This document shows positions 9,063 through 17,592 of a stretch of 64,000 nt of DNA, piece after piece; position 1 is the first letter of the stretch, and each line of letters begins with the position of its first letter. The notes under the pieces are model-generated. The model saw nothing but the letters and a program-made list of their open reading frames with translations, made no database searches and was not told the origin of the DNA. A program made the position numbers and the translations under genes. This DNA is from Baekduia soli. GTDB taxonomy: Bacteria; Actinomycetota; Thermoleophilia; Solirubrobacterales; Solirubrobacteraceae. Location: the NCBI RefSeq assembly GCF_007970665.1, contig NZ_CP042430.1, positions 2,294,001-2,358,000 of the forward strand, written 5' to 3'.

Positions 9063-9189
9063 CCGCCTGCCTCCTGCCGCGTCCGCCGTGGCCCGATCAT
9101 ACGGTCACCCCTCGTCCGGGCCGCGCCCGCGCCGGCCGCTCGGACGCGAGGTCGCCCGGGCGCCGCGCCGCGCGGCTAGCCTCGGAGGT

Positions 9190-10683
9190 GTGACCGTCGC
9201 CCCGCCGCCGCTCTTCACGTTCGACGACTCCTATGCGCGGGATCTCGAGGGCCTGTACGTGCCGTGGCAGCCGGCCGGGTCGCCGGCGCCGCGGCTGCTG
9301 GCGCTCAACACGGCGCTCGCCGCCGAGCTGGGGCTCGACGCCGGAGCGCTGGCCGCGCCCGAGGGCGTCGCCGTGCTGGCCGGCAACGCGGTGCCCGCGG
9401 GCGCGACGCCGCTGGCGCAGGCCTACGCCGGCCACCAGTTCGGCGGCTACTCGCCGCGCCTGGGCGACGGGCGGGCGCTCCTGCTCGGCGAGGTGCACGA
9501 CGTCCACGGCCGGCGGCGCGACCTGCACGTCAAGGGCTCGGGTCGCACGCCGTTCGCGCGCGGCGGCGACGGCAAGGCCGCGGTCGGGCCCATGCTGCGC
9601 GAGTACGTCGTCGGGGAGGCGATGCACGCGCTGGGCATCCCGACGACGCGCGCGCTGGCCGTCGTGGCGACCGGCGAGGGCGTTCGGCGCGAGACGCGCC
9701 TGCCCGGCGCGATGCTCACGCGCGTGGCGGCCAGCCACCTGCGCGTCGGCACGTTCGAGTACGCCGCGCGCTCCGGCGACCCCGGCCTGTCGCAGCGCCT
9801 GCTCGCCCACGCGATCGCCCGCCACCACCCCGAGGCGGCCGAGGCCGAGGTGCCCGCGCTGGCGCTGCTGGAGCGGGTGGCCGAGGCGCAGGCCGCGCTC
9901 GTGGCGCGCTGGATGCTCGTGGGGTTCATCCACGGCGTGATGAACACCGACAACATGACGATCTCGGGCGAGACGATCGACTACGGCCCGTGCGCGTTCA
10001 TGGATGCCTTCGACCCGCGCACGGTCTTCAGCTCCATCGACCACGCCGGCCGCTACGCCTACGGCAACCAGCCGCAGATCGCCCACTGGAACCTCGCGCG
10101 GCTCGCCGAGGCGCTGCTCGCACCCCTCTCGGGGGAGGCCGAGGACGCCATCCCGGCGGCGAACGAGATCCTCCAGGCGTTCCCCGCCCGCTTCGACGCA
10201 CACTGGCGCACGGGGATGCGGGCCAAGCTCGGGCTGGCGGGCGAGCCGGACGGCGGCGTCGCCGACGGGCTCGGCGACGACCTGCTGGCCCTCGCGCAGG
10301 ACCAGCGCGCCGACATGACCTCGGCGTTCCGCGCGCTGAGCGCCGCGGCGCGCGGCGACGACGCGCCGGCCCACGCGGCGTTCGCCCCCGAGCCGGGCGC
10401 CTTCGACGCCTGGGCGTCGCGCTGGCGCGCGGCGCTGGCGGCGCAGGGCGCCGACGCCGTCGCGACCGCCCGCGCGCTGGACGCCGTCAACCCGGTGTAC
10501 GTCCCGCGCAACCACCTCGTCGAGGAGGCGCTGGCCGCGGCGACCGCCGGGGACCTGGCGCCCTTCGAGACGCTGGTGGACGCCGTCACCCGACCGTTCG
10601 AGGAGCGCGAGGGCCTGGGCCGCTACGCCGAGCCGGCGCCCGCCGCGTTCGCGGGCGCGTTCCGGACGTTCTGCGGGACGTAG
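9190..10683 (+). CDS. selO: Protein adenylyltransferase SelO (YdiU/UPF0061 family)
   Basis: Pseudokinase-fold enzyme that transfers AMP from ATP to Ser/Thr/Tyr of protein substrates and is linked to redox-stress control. 497 residues, the normal family length for bacteria. Recognisable blocks: [70 protein letters not shown] (catalytic HGxxNTDN), [14 protein letters not shown] (DYGP metal-binding Asp) and [15 protein letters not shown]. The start GTG 9190 follows a TAGCCT box (9177-9182) by 7 nt, so it is probably leaderless; the GGAGG at 9184-9188 is too close to act as a normal ribosome site. The eukaryotic selenocysteine tail is absent, as expected for a bacterial member. Confidence 0.96.
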   Translation: MTVAPPPLFTFDDSYARDLEGLYVPWQPAGSPAPRLLALNTALAAELGLDAGALAAPEGVAVLAGNAVPAGATPLAQAYAGHQFGGYSPRLGDGRALLLGEVHDVHGRRRDLHVKGSGRTPFARGGDGKAAVGPMLREYVVGEAMHALGIPTTRALAVVATGEGVRRETRLPGAMLTRVAASHLRVGTFEYAARSGDPGLSQRLLAHAIARHHPEAAEAEVPALALLERVAEAQAALVARWMLVGFIHGVMNTDNMTISGETIDYGPCAFMDAFDPRTVFSSIDHAGRYAYGNQPQIAHWNLARLAEALLAPLSGEAEDAIPAANEILQAFPARFDAHWRTGMRAKLGLAGEPDGGVADGLGDDLLALAQDQRADMTSAFRALSAAARGDDAPAHAAFAPEPGAFDAWASRWRAALAAQGADAVATARALDAVNPVYVPRNHLVEEALAAATAGDLAPFETLVDAVTRPFEEREGLGRYAEPAPAAFAGAFRTFCGT

Positions 10684-10701
10684 GGTCCGCCACACCCACC
10701 C

Positions 10702-11124
10702 ATGCCCGCCGACCACGACGCCGTGTCCTGCCGGCCGGTCGGCCGCGTGCGCTCCGACCTCGTCGACCTCGACCACGCGCCGCGCCAGGGCGACGAGGGA
10801 GCGCCCGGCGCCTGGCTGGACTTCGCCGACGAGGTCGCCGAGGGCCTCGCCGGCCTGCGTCCCGGCGACCGCGTCGTGCTGCTGACGTGGCTGCACCGCG
10901 CGCGGCGCGACGTGCTGGCCGTGCACCCGCGCAGCGATCCCTCGCGGCCGCTGCAGGGGGTGTTCGGCACGCGGTCCCCCGACCGTCCCAACCCGATCGG
11001 GCTGCACGAGGTCGAGATCCTGGCGATCGACGGCAGGAGCCTCCGGGTCGGTGGCCTCGAGGCCGTCGACGGCACGCCACTGCTCGACGTCAAGCCCGTG
11101 CTCGGGCCGGCGGCCGAGCGCTGA
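10702..11124 (+). CDS. trmO: tRNA (N6-threonylcarbamoyladenosine(37)-N6)-methyltransferase TrmO
   Basis: Methylates t6A37 in tRNA-Thr(GGU) using S-adenosylmethionine. 140 residues, one TrmO (YaeB/UPF0066) domain of the short bacterial form. The diagnostic block GVFGTRSPDRPNPIGL is intact, preceded by VVLLTWLHRA and followed by LLDVKPVLGP. The N-terminus has PVGRVRSD, the usual first strand. A TAGGGT box overlaps the selO stop codon (10681-10686), 15 nt before ATG 10702. The gene could be read through from selO or from this weak internal promoter. It lies directly before the tRNA-Leu gene of the opposite strand, which it does not obviously serve. Confidence 0.95.
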   Translation: MPADHDAVSCRPVGRVRSDLVDLDHAPRQGDEGAPGAWLDFADEVAEGLAGLRPGDRVVLLTWLHRARRDVLAVHPRSDPSRPLQGVFGTRSPDRPNPIGLHEVEILAIDGRSLRVGGLEAVDGTPLLDVKPVLGPAAER

Positions 11125-11273
11125 CCCTCGGAGGCGGTCCCCGGTCCGCTGCCATGCTCAGCCCGGCGCAGCGGCGCAGGCCTGGCGGGACGCTGACCGG
11201 TCCCCCCGCCGGATCCGCGTGACGTCCATGCTCACGCGCCGGACGGCCACGCGGACGCTGACGCTCCGAACGC

Positions 11274-11301
11274 GGAGAGCCCCGCATGTGCGGGGCTCTC
11301 C
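11274..11301 (-). terminator. Strong hairpin after tRNA-Leu
   Basis: GGAGAGCCCCGCA at 11274-11286 pairs perfectly with TGCGGGGCTCTCC at 11289-11301, a 13-bp G+C-rich stem with a minimal loop. It sits just beyond the 3' end of the minus-strand tRNA gene. No T-tract follows, so termination would be of the hairpin-only type common in high-G+C bacteria. It may also stop transcripts arriving from trmO. Confidence 0.7.
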
Positions 11302-11307
11302 ATGAGG

Positions 11308-11393
<86 letters not shown>

Positions 11394-11446
11394 ACGGGCG
11401 AAGCGCGTCTGAGCATAGCGAGCGACCGGGGTGGTCGGCGGTCGCC

Positions 11447-11491
11447 TTGATTCCGTCGGAGGCGGCCGCTACCTTCCCGAACACATGTTCG
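11447..11491 (+). promoter_or_regulatory. lexA promoter with LexA (SOS) box
   Basis: TTGATT (11447-11452), 17-bp spacer, TACCTT (11470-11475), then CGAACACATGTTCG at 11478-11491, which matches the actinobacterial/Firmicutes LexA operator CGAAC-N4-GTTCG. The box covers the expected transcription start, so LexA binding would block its own promoter (autorepression). The same operator form occurs before imuB and dnaE2 in this window. Confidence 0.88.
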
Positions 11492-11521
11492 ATCGAGACG
11501 TGAGCGGCGAAAGGTGACCCG

Positions 11522-12166
11522 ATGGATCTGACCAAGCGCCAGCAGGAGATCTTCGACTTCATCAAGCGGTACTCGGCCAAGCACGGGTACCCGCCGACCG
11601 TGCGTGACATCGGCAAGGCCGTGGGCCTTGCGTCGTCCTCGACCGTGCACGCCCACCTCGCCAACCTCGAGAAGCTCGGCATGCTGCGGCGCGATCCGAC
11701 GAAGCCGCGGGCGCTCGAGCTGCTCGACCGCGCCTCGTCGGCCGTGGGCAGCGCGATGGAGGACGCGGTCGACAACGTCCGCTCGCTCGTCCGCCCGGCC
11801 GGCCTGCCCCTCGTGGGCTCGGTCGCCGCGGGTCAGCCCATCCTGGCCGAGGAGAACATCGAGGACTACATCGAGGTCCCGCCGGTCGCCGGCGGCGACC
11901 AGGGCGAGTACGTCCTGCGCATCCGCGGCGAGTCGATGAAGGACGCCGGGATCCTCGAAGGCGACTACGTCGTCGTGCACAAGCAGGAGAGCGCGGCCGA
12001 CGGCGACATCGTCGTCGCGCTCGTCGGCGAGGAGGCCACGGTCAAGCGCTACTTCCGCGAGTCCGACCACATCCGCCTGCAGCCCGAGAACGCCTCGATG
12101 GAGCCGATCCGAACGCGCGACGTGCGCATCATGGGCCGGGTCGTGGGCCTGTTCCGGAGCGTCTGA
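11522..12166 (+). CDS. lexA: SOS repressor LexA
   Basis: 214 residues. The N-terminal winged helix (LTKRQQEIFDFIKRYSAKHG, then PPTVRDIGKAVGLASSSTVH) binds SOS boxes. The C-terminal S24 peptidase domain carries the self-cleavage site Ala-Gly in GSVAAGQP, the nucleophile Ser in RIRGESMKDAG and the general base Lys in EEATVKRYF. On RecA activation by single-stranded DNA it cleaves itself and releases its regulon. ATG 11522 is preceded by GAAAGGTGA. Two further operators of the same sequence type at imuB and dnaE2, within 8 kb, define a local SOS regulon. Confidence 0.98.
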   Translation: MDLTKRQQEIFDFIKRYSAKHGYPPTVRDIGKAVGLASSSTVHAHLANLEKLGMLRRDPTKPRALELLDRASSAVGSAMEDAVDNVRSLVRPAGLPLVGSVAAGQPILAEENIEDYIEVPPVAGGDQGEYVLRIRGESMKDAGILEGDYVVVHKQESAADGDIVVALVGEEATVKRYFRESDHIRLQPENASMEPIRTRDVRIMGRVVGLFRSV

Positions 12167-12167
12167 G

Positions 12168-12515
12168 ATGAGCAGCGCGCTCCAGTTCGAGCTGTTCCGC
12201 CCGTCGATCCTCGCTCCCGCCGACGACGACGGGCCGCGGATCGCGGCACGGGCAGCCGAGCGCGGGCTGACGCGGCAGCGCCCCTCGCGCCCGCCGCTGG
12301 AGGTCGTCCATGACGACGAGCGCGTCGCCGTCCCGGCCTCGGGGCCGCAAGGCGGCCCGACGCTGAACGACCTGGTGGTCGGGGTCTGGGAGGACCTGGC
12401 CGCCCACCGCACCGCCGCGTGCCCGGCCTGCGGGGAGTCGATGGCGCCCCGCTACGGCTCCGGGCCCGCGCCGGTCGGCGGTCGCTGCACCGGCTGCGGG
12501 ACCACGATCGCCTAG
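12168..12515 (+). CDS. Small zinc-ribbon protein downstream of lexA, function unknown
   Basis: 115 residues starting one base after the lexA stop codon, so probably translationally coupled and SOS-regulated. The N-terminal half is low complexity and Arg/Pro-rich with no recognised domain. The C-terminal third has two Cys pairs, ACPACGESM and RCTGCGTTI, spaced to form a CPxCG...CxxCG zinc ribbon. The segment PTLNDLVVGVWEDLAAH is a conserved-looking amphipathic stretch before it. I do not recognise a named family. Because the gene is tied to lexA, a role in SOS or nucleic-acid binding is a reasonable guess, no more. Confidence 0.75.
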   Translation: MSSALQFELFRPSILAPADDDGPRIAARAAERGLTRQRPSRPPLEVVHDDERVAVPASGPQGGPTLNDLVVGVWEDLAAHRTAACPACGESMAPRYGSGPAPVGGRCTGCGTTIA

Positions 12516-12644
12516 CCCGCGGTCCCTCGCCGGCCGGGCGCGGCCTGCGGTGTGCCGGTCGGCGTCGTCTCGACGCCGGCTGCCGCACGCCGCAGGCGGC
12601 GGCTCCGGCGCTGTACGGCGGGGCGCCTGGGCGGTAGCCTGGAA

Positions 12645-12976
12645 GGGCACGCCGGACGGCTGCGGCGGGGGAGACAACCCGTCGAGGAAAGTCCGGACAC
12701 CACAGGGCATGGTGGTCGGCGCAAGCCGACCCGGGGAAACCCGCGGGAAAGTGCCACAGAGACATACCGCCGATGGCGGGGGCGCACGTGCACCCCGCAC
12801 AGGCAAGGGTGAAAAGGTGCGGTAAGAGCGCACCGGCGTCACGGCGACGTGGCGGCCAGGCAAACCCCACCAGGTGCAAGGCCAAGCAGGACCGCTCGCA
12901 GGCTGCCCGCCGAGGTCCAGGTCGGCCGCTCAGATGGATGGTCGTCCACGACAAGATCCGGCTTACAGGCGTGCTA
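12645..12976 (+). ncRNA. rnpB: RNase P RNA (M1-type, class A)
   Basis: Catalytic RNA that trims tRNA 5' leaders. Conserved regions are plain: GAGGAAAGTCCGGAC with CACAGGGCA, the GTGCCACAGAGA region, AGGGTGAAAAGGTGCGG followed by TAAGAGCGCACC, and near the 3' end AGATCCGGCTTACAGG. The terminal helix P1 is formed by GCACGCC (12647-12653) and GGCGTGC (12968-12974), which fixes the ends to within a few bases. The length of about 330 nt is somewhat short but complete. Followed at once by a strong hairpin. Confidence 0.96.
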
Positions 12977-12978
12977 CG

Positions 12979-13006
12979 GCGAGGGCCCTCCACGGAGGGC
13001 CCTCGC
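12979..13006 (+). terminator. rnpB terminator hairpin
   Basis: GCGAGGGCCCTC (12979-12990) and GAGGGCCCTCGC (12995-13006) form a perfect 12-bp stem with a CACG tetraloop, two bases after the RNase P RNA end. A T-tract is missing, as in the other hairpins of this genome. Confidence 0.85.
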
Positions 13007-13014
13007 TATGTCCC

Positions 13015-13020
13015 TAGTCT
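13015..13020 (+). promoter_or_regulatory. -10 box (TAGTCT) for the LLM-SCP2 gene
   Basis: TAGTCT ends 7 nt before the GTG start at 13028. It lies just past the rnpB terminator, giving a separate, probably leaderless, transcript. It supports GTG 13028 over in-frame upstream codons that fall inside rnpB. Confidence 0.5.
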
Positions 13021-13027
13021 CGGCGCG

Positions 13028-14767
13028 GTGCGCTTCGCCATCCGCTTCGACCTCGGGGCGCCCCGTCCGTGGGAGGACGGCGCGGAGCAGCGCGTGCTCG
13101 CCCAGACCCTCGAGCAGGCCGAGGTGGCCGACCGCCTCGGCTACGACCGCATCTGGGTGCCCGAGCACCACTTCCTCGAGGAGGCCTCGAACGCGTCGGC
13201 GCCCGCCGTGTTCCTCGCCGCCGCCTCGCAGCGCACGCGGTCCATCGGGCTGGGGCTCGGGCCCGTGCCGCTGGCGCCGGGCGCGGTGCACCCCGCGCGT
13301 GTGGCCGAGGCCGTCGCGACGCTGGACCTGATCTCCGGCGGCCGCGTGGCCCTGGCGACGGGCGAGCTCGCCACAGGCGCCGAGCTCGGCGGGTTCGGGA
13401 TCGATCGCGACACCCGCCGCGAGCAGTGGGCCGAGGCGCTGGAGGTCGTGGCGCGGATGCTCGTCGAGACGCCGTTCGCCGGCACGGACGGCCGCCACCT
13501 GACGATGCCGGCGCGCAACGTTGTCCCCAAGCCGCTGCAGCGGCCCCACCCGCCGTTGTGGATGGGGTGCGCCGGCCAGGACGCCGTCGTCCTGGCGGCC
13601 GAGCGGGGCCTCGGTGCGCTGGCGGGCACGTTCGTCGAGCCCGAGGAGGCGGCCGCGTGGGTCGCCGCCTACGACGCCGCGCTGGTCTCCGGGCGCTGCG
13701 CGCCCATCGGCTTCGCGGTCGCGCCCGCCGTCGCGGTCGCCGTCCCCATGCTCGTCCATCACGACGAGGCGCAGGCCATCGCGCGCGGGCTGGACGGTGC
13801 GCACTTCCTCGCCTACGCCGCCGGGCACTACGTCGCCTTCGGCGAGCACCGGCCGGGGCGCACCTCGGTCTGGGACGAGTTCGAGCGCCGCCGGGGCGAC
13901 GTGGGGCTCGCGCGCCAGGCCGTCCGCGCCGACGGCACGCCGCTGTCGGTCCGCGTCCTGGCCGGCGGGCTGGCGTCCCTGCGCGGGGCGATCGGAACGC
14001 CCGACCAGGTCCGCGACCTCGTGCGCCGCTACGACGACGCCGGGGTCGACGAGCTCGTCCTCTGCGTCCAGGCCGGCCGCACCGAGCACGCGCACGTGGT
14101 CGAGGCGCTCGAGCTCTTCGCCGCCGAGGTCCTGCCCGGCTTCGCCGCGGCGCCCGAGCGCGACGCCGCCCGCCGCGCCCGGCGCGACGAGGCCGTGGCC
14201 CGCGCCCTGATGCGCCGACCGTCCCCGCGCAAGGCCGACCGCGGCGCGGTGTTCGGGGCCCGCGACGGCGCGGCCGCCGCACAGACCCACGCCGCCGCGC
14301 CGGCCGGCTGGACCCGGCGCCCGCGCGTCGTCGCGCTGCGGGCCGCCGCCCAGGACCGCGCCGAGCAGGGCCTGCGGGCGTTCGTGGCCGGCGCCGGCGA
14401 CGAGCGCCTGGAGCGCACGATCGGCTCGCGTGCCGGGCTGCGCGCGGTCTTCGCGGCCATGGCGCGGCGCTTCGTGCCCGAGCAGGCCGGGGGCTTCGCC
14501 GGCGACATCCAGTACGACCTGCGCGGCGCCGGCGACACGCTCGTGACCTGGACGGTGACCGTCGACGGTGAGCGGGCCACCGCGCGGCCCGGGCCCGCGG
14601 AGTCGCCGGCGCTGACGATCAAGCTCACACGCGCCGACTTCGCGCGGCTGGCCGGCGGGGACCTCGATCCCGTGAAGGCCCTGCTCACGGGCCGGTTGGA
14701 CCTCGAGGGCGACTTCGGCGTGGCCATGCGGCTGGGTGCGATGTTCGGTCTGCCCGCCGGCATGTAG
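13028..14767 (+). CDS. Luciferase-like monooxygenase (LLM) fused to a C-terminal SCP2 sterol-carrier domain
   Basis: 579 residues. Residues 1 to about 380 are an F420/FMN-dependent LLM barrel: ADRLGYDRIWVPEHHF, LGLGPVPLAPGAVHPARVAE, ATLDLISGGRVALATG and PKPLQRPHPPLWMG are standard motifs. After an Arg/Ala-rich linker, residues from about 460 to the end match the SCP2 sterol-transfer fold (FVPEQAGGF, LTIKLTRADFARLAGGDLDP, LLTGRLDLEGDFG). The SCP2 part could deliver a lipid or steroid substrate to the flavin active site. The start GTG 13028 (reads MRFAIRFDLGAP) is set by the -10 box and by the rnpB boundary. Stand-alone LLM and SCP2 genes are common; this covalent arrangement is less so. Substrate unknown. 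Confidence 0.9.
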   Translation: MRFAIRFDLGAPRPWEDGAEQRVLAQTLEQAEVADRLGYDRIWVPEHHFLEEASNASAPAVFLAAASQRTRSIGLGLGPVPLAPGAVHPARVAEAVATLDLISGGRVALATGELATGAELGGFGIDRDTRREQWAEALEVVARMLVETPFAGTDGRHLTMPARNVVPKPLQRPHPPLWMGCAGQDAVVLAAERGLGALAGTFVEPEEAAAWVAAYDAALVSGRCAPIGFAVAPAVAVAVPMLVHHDEAQAIARGLDGAHFLAYAAGHYVAFGEHRPGRTSVWDEFERRRGDVGLARQAVRADGTPLSVRVLAGGLASLRGAIGTPDQVRDLVRRYDDAGVDELVLCVQAGRTEHAHVVEALELFAAEVLPGFAAAPERDAARRARRDEAVARALMRRPSPRKADRGAVFGARDGAAAAQTHAAAPAGWTRRPRVVALRAAAQDRAEQGLRAFVAGAGDERLERTIGSRAGLRAVFAAMARRFVPEQAGGFAGDIQYDLRGAGDTLVTWTVTVDGERATARPGPAESPALTIKLTRADFARLAGGDLDPVKALLTGRLDLEGDFGVAMRLGAMFGLPAGM

Positions 14768-14790
14768 CTTGCCTGCCGTCCGGCGTGGTG

Positions 14791-14804
14791 CGAACATGTG
14801 TTCG
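14791..14804 (+). promoter_or_regulatory. LexA (SOS) box of imuB
   Basis: CGAACATGTGTTCG, flanked by G and C so that GCGAAC-ATGT-GTTCGC is symmetric. It ends 4 nt before the likely GTG start at 14809. This places LexA over the transcription and translation start. Confidence 0.88.
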
Positions 14805-14808
14805 CATC

Positions 14809-16042
14809 GTGGTCGTCTCCGTCCTCCTTCCCCGCTTCGCCCTCGTCATCGCCGCCGGCGGCCGCGAGGCCCTCGCGCGCGGTCCCGCCGCCCTGGCCCC
14901 GAGCCGGGACGCGAGCAGCGCGTGGGGGAGATCTCGCCGGCCGCCGAGGCGTTCGGCATGCATGCCGGGATGCGCCTCGGCGAGGCGCTGGCCCGCTGCC
15001 CGTCGCTGGCGCTGATCCCGCCGGACCCGCTCGGCGTGGCCGACGCGTGGGAGAAGGTGCTCGCGCGCCTGGAGTCCGTCGGCGCGGAGGTCGAGTCGGC
15101 GGCTCCGGGCCTCGCGTTCTTCGACGCCGGCGAGCTGGCCCGGCTGCACGGCGGGCGGGGACCTCGGACCCGGCGGCGCTCCTGCGCGCCCGCGCCGCCG
15201 GCGGCCCGCCGCCGTGGCTGGAGGGCGTCGTCGGTGCCGTGCGCACCGCGCTGCGCCTGCCCGCGCGCATCGGGGCCGGCCCCTCCCGGTTCTGCGCGCT
15301 GGCCGGCGCGGCCCGCGCGCGCTCGCGCCGCGCCGAGTTCGTCGACGGGGCGCCCGGCCTGGCCGCCGAGCCGGTGACGCTGCTGCGCCACCGCCCCGAG
15401 GTCGAGCGCCTCGCCGACCCGCTCCAGCGGCTGGGGATCGCGACGCTCGGCGCGCTGGCCGCGCTGCCGCGCGCCTCGGTGGTCGACCGCTTCGGCCGAC
15501 CGGGCGAGCTGGCCCAGGACCTCGCCCGGGGACGCGACAGCGCGCTGGTCCCGCGCCGGCCGGGGGAGACCCTCGAGGAGGTGCTCGAGCTGCCCGAGTC
15601 CGCCTCCGGCGTCCAGCTCGAGCGGGCGCTCGTGCTCCTCGTCGACCAGCTCCTGGCCCGGCCGCAGCGGCACGGCCTGACGCTGCGGGTCGTGGTGCTC
15701 GGCGCGAGGCTGGTCGAGGGCGGGACGTGGCGTGAGCGCGTCGTGTTCCGCGAGGCGACGGCCGATCCGCTGCGGATGCGGCTGGCCCTCGGCCAGCGCC
15801 TCGTCCTGATGCCCGCGCCCGCCGAGTCCCTGCGGCTGGCGGTCGAGCGCTTCGGGCCGCCGCACGCCGGGGCCCGGGCGCTGTTCGACGACGGATCGGC
15901 GGAGCGGACCGCGCGGCTGCGCGAGGCGATCCGCCAGGCGCGGGCCGCCGGGGGTCCCGAGGCGGCACTGCGGGTGCTGGAGGTCGAGCCGGACTCGCGG
16001 GTGCCCGAGCGGCGCACCGTCCTCGCGCCGTTCGAGCTGTGA
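14809..16042 (+). CDS. imuB: ImuB-like Y-family DNA polymerase homologue (mutasome), two apparent frameshifts
   Basis: ImuB is a catalytically inactive Y-family polymerase that links DnaE2 to the beta clamp in SOS mutagenesis. Its sequence is spread over three frames: VSVLLPRFALVIAAGG and ALARGPAALAP (frame of 14809); then GREQRVGEISPAAEAFGMHA, MRLGEALARCP, LALIPPDPLGVADAWEKVL and AFFDAGELARLHGG; then DPAALLRARAAGG, ARIGAGPSRFCALAGAAR and LGALAALPRASVVDRFG to the stop. Restoring one C at 14897-14900 and one G at 15157-15160 gives a continuous protein of about 411 residues. GTG 14809 follows the LexA box by 4 nt, so the mRNA is probably leaderless. The stop overlaps the next start (GTGA). No imuA' lies beside it. 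Confidence 0.85.
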
Positions 16043-16284
16043 CGGGCCCGCGGCGCCTGAACCTCCCGCTGCCGGCGACCGTCCGCGCCGACGAGCGCGG
16101 CCGCCCGCTGGCGATCGACGGCCGGGCGATCGACGCGGTGCGGGAGTCGTGGCTGGTGGAGGACCGCTGGTGGACCGACGACCCGCTGCGCCGCCGCTAC
16201 TGGGAGGTCGTCACCACGCGCGGGGAGCTCCTCGTGCTCTTCCGCGAGCTGGACCGGGTCGGGGGCTGGTACCGCCAGCGCTGA
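16039..16284 (+). CDS. DUF6504-like small protein coupled to imuB
   Basis: 81 residues. GTG 16039 overlaps the imuB stop by 4 nt, so the two are cotranslated and under the same LexA box. The sequence shows RAIDAVRESWLVEDRWWTDD and RRYWEVVTTRGELLVLFREL, a Trp/Arg-rich compact protein resembling the DUF6504 proteins that sit next to actinobacterial mutasome polymerases. No catalytic residues are evident. By context it may assist ImuB or DnaE2 assembly; that is inference. Confidence 0.8.
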   Translation: MTGPRRLNLPLPATVRADERGRPLAIDGRAIDAVRESWLVEDRWWTDDPLRRRYWEVVTTRGELLVLFRELDRVGGWYRQR

Positions 16285-16360
16285 GGTCCGTGACGGCCAC
16301 TGCACAGGATCGTGACGACCGGGCGTGGTGGCGTGACCGGCGTCCCGGCAGGGTCCTCCC

Positions 16361-17584
16361 GTGCTCGGCGATCTGCGCAACCACCGGGGCCAGGCGGCCG
16401 TGGAGTGGATCGGCATCGTGTCGCTCGTCGTCACGCTGCTGGCGCTGGGCGCGGCGCTGGCGCAGGCCGGACAGGTCGGCCGCCAGGTCACGCGCGAGAT
16501 GGCGCGGGCGCTCTGCCGCGTCGGCCAGGGCGACTGCGAGCGCGATCAGGACCCCTGCGTGGTCACCGCGCAGCGCACGCACCGCGGCGCCACGCTGCAC
16601 GTGTTCTTCGTGCGCCTGGGCGGCGGGACGACCGCGGTCGTCGAGCAGCGCTCCGACGGCACGTTCGCCATCACCCACGCCACCGACGCCGCGCTGGGGC
16701 TGGAGGCCGGCGCCGGGGTGGAGGGCGGCGTGCGCCTCGCGGGGGTCGACGTCGCGCTCGGCGCCTCGCTGAGCGTGGCGCAGAGCGCCGGCCTGGAGGG
16801 CGGGCGGACGTGGATCGCGCCCTCGGCGGCCGTCGCCGCGCGGCTGGTCGCCGCGCTGCGCGAGGATCCCGGGCATCTGCCCGAGCCCGACGTGACCTAC
16901 CGCCGGGGCCAGGTGACGTCGACGGCCGGGGGCACCGCCCAGGTGGCGGGCGAGAACGTGGCCACCGCGACGCTGACGTTCGGCCGCACGGCGGGCACCC
17001 GGACCGACCGGCGCACGGGGCACCGCACGGTCTACGTGCGATCGCCGTGGAGCGGGGAGGCCGCGGTGGCCGGCGGGGTGCTGGGCGTCTCGGGCGCCGG
17101 GGGCGGCGAGGTCTTCGCGGTCGAGCTCGACGCCCACGGGCGCCCGCTGGACCTCCAGGTCGTGGCGACGGGGGCCTTCGCGCGCTCGCAGGACCTGCCG
17201 AGCGTCGTGCAGCCCGTCGCGGGGCGGCTGGCGGCCGGGGCCGCCGACGGGCGGCGCTTCGAGGTCACCGCCCACCTCGACCTCACCGACCCCGCCGACC
17301 TCGCGGCGGCGCGCGGGCTGCTGGCGGCGATGCACGACCGCTTCGGCCCGCCGGCCGCGGCCTCCCAGGCGCTGCGCCGCCGCATCGACGAGCAGGGCAC
17401 GATCGAGGCCCGGGTGCTGGCCACGCGCGAGTCCTCGCGCGGGGTGACCCTCAGCGGCGCGCTGGGCGCGCGGCTCGGCGGGTCCTACGTGATCCAGGAC
17501 GCCTCCCTGGCGCTCCTGGCGGCCACCTCGCGCGGCCTGGACGGGCAGTGGCTCGTGCGCGCCGACTGCCTGCCGGGCGCCTGA
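16361..17584 (+). CDS. Putative secreted protein with a type IV (Flp/Tad) prepilin-like N-terminus
   Basis: 407 residues, no recognised domain overall. The N-terminus HRGQAAVEWIGIVSLVVTLL has the layout of a Tad/Flp class III prepilin signal: short positive leader, Gly before the cleavage point, Glu at +5 (QAAVE), then a single hydrophobic helix of about 20 residues. TadE-type pseudopilins look like this but are usually 120-200 residues. The rest is Ala/Gly-rich and beta-prone, with one CRVGQGDCERDQDPC segment close to the membrane. GTG 16361 follows a CAGGGT box by 6 nt. No tad machinery lies nearby, so processing would rely on genes elsewhere. Its position inside the mutasome block looks incidental. 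Confidence 0.7.
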   Translation: MLGDLRNHRGQAAVEWIGIVSLVVTLLALGAALAQAGQVGRQVTREMARALCRVGQGDCERDQDPCVVTAQRTHRGATLHVFFVRLGGGTTAVVEQRSDGTFAITHATDAALGLEAGAGVEGGVRLAGVDVALGASLSVAQSAGLEGGRTWIAPSAAVAARLVAALREDPGHLPEPDVTYRRGQVTSTAGGTAQVAGENVATATLTFGRTAGTRTDRRTGHRTVYVRSPWSGEAAVAGGVLGVSGAGGGEVFAVELDAHGRPLDLQVVATGAFARSQDLPSVVQPVAGRLAAGAADGRRFEVTAHLDLTDPADLAAARGLLAAMHDRFGPPAAASQALRRRIDEQGTIEARVLATRESSRGVTLSGALGARLGGSYVIQDASLALLAATSRGLDGQWLVRADCLPGA

Positions 17585-17592
17585 GCGTGCGC

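Noticed and set aside
12773-13027. N-terminal extension of the LLM-SCP2 protein into rnpB
   Set aside because: This stretch is the RNase P RNA and its terminator; the -10 box fixes the start at 13028.
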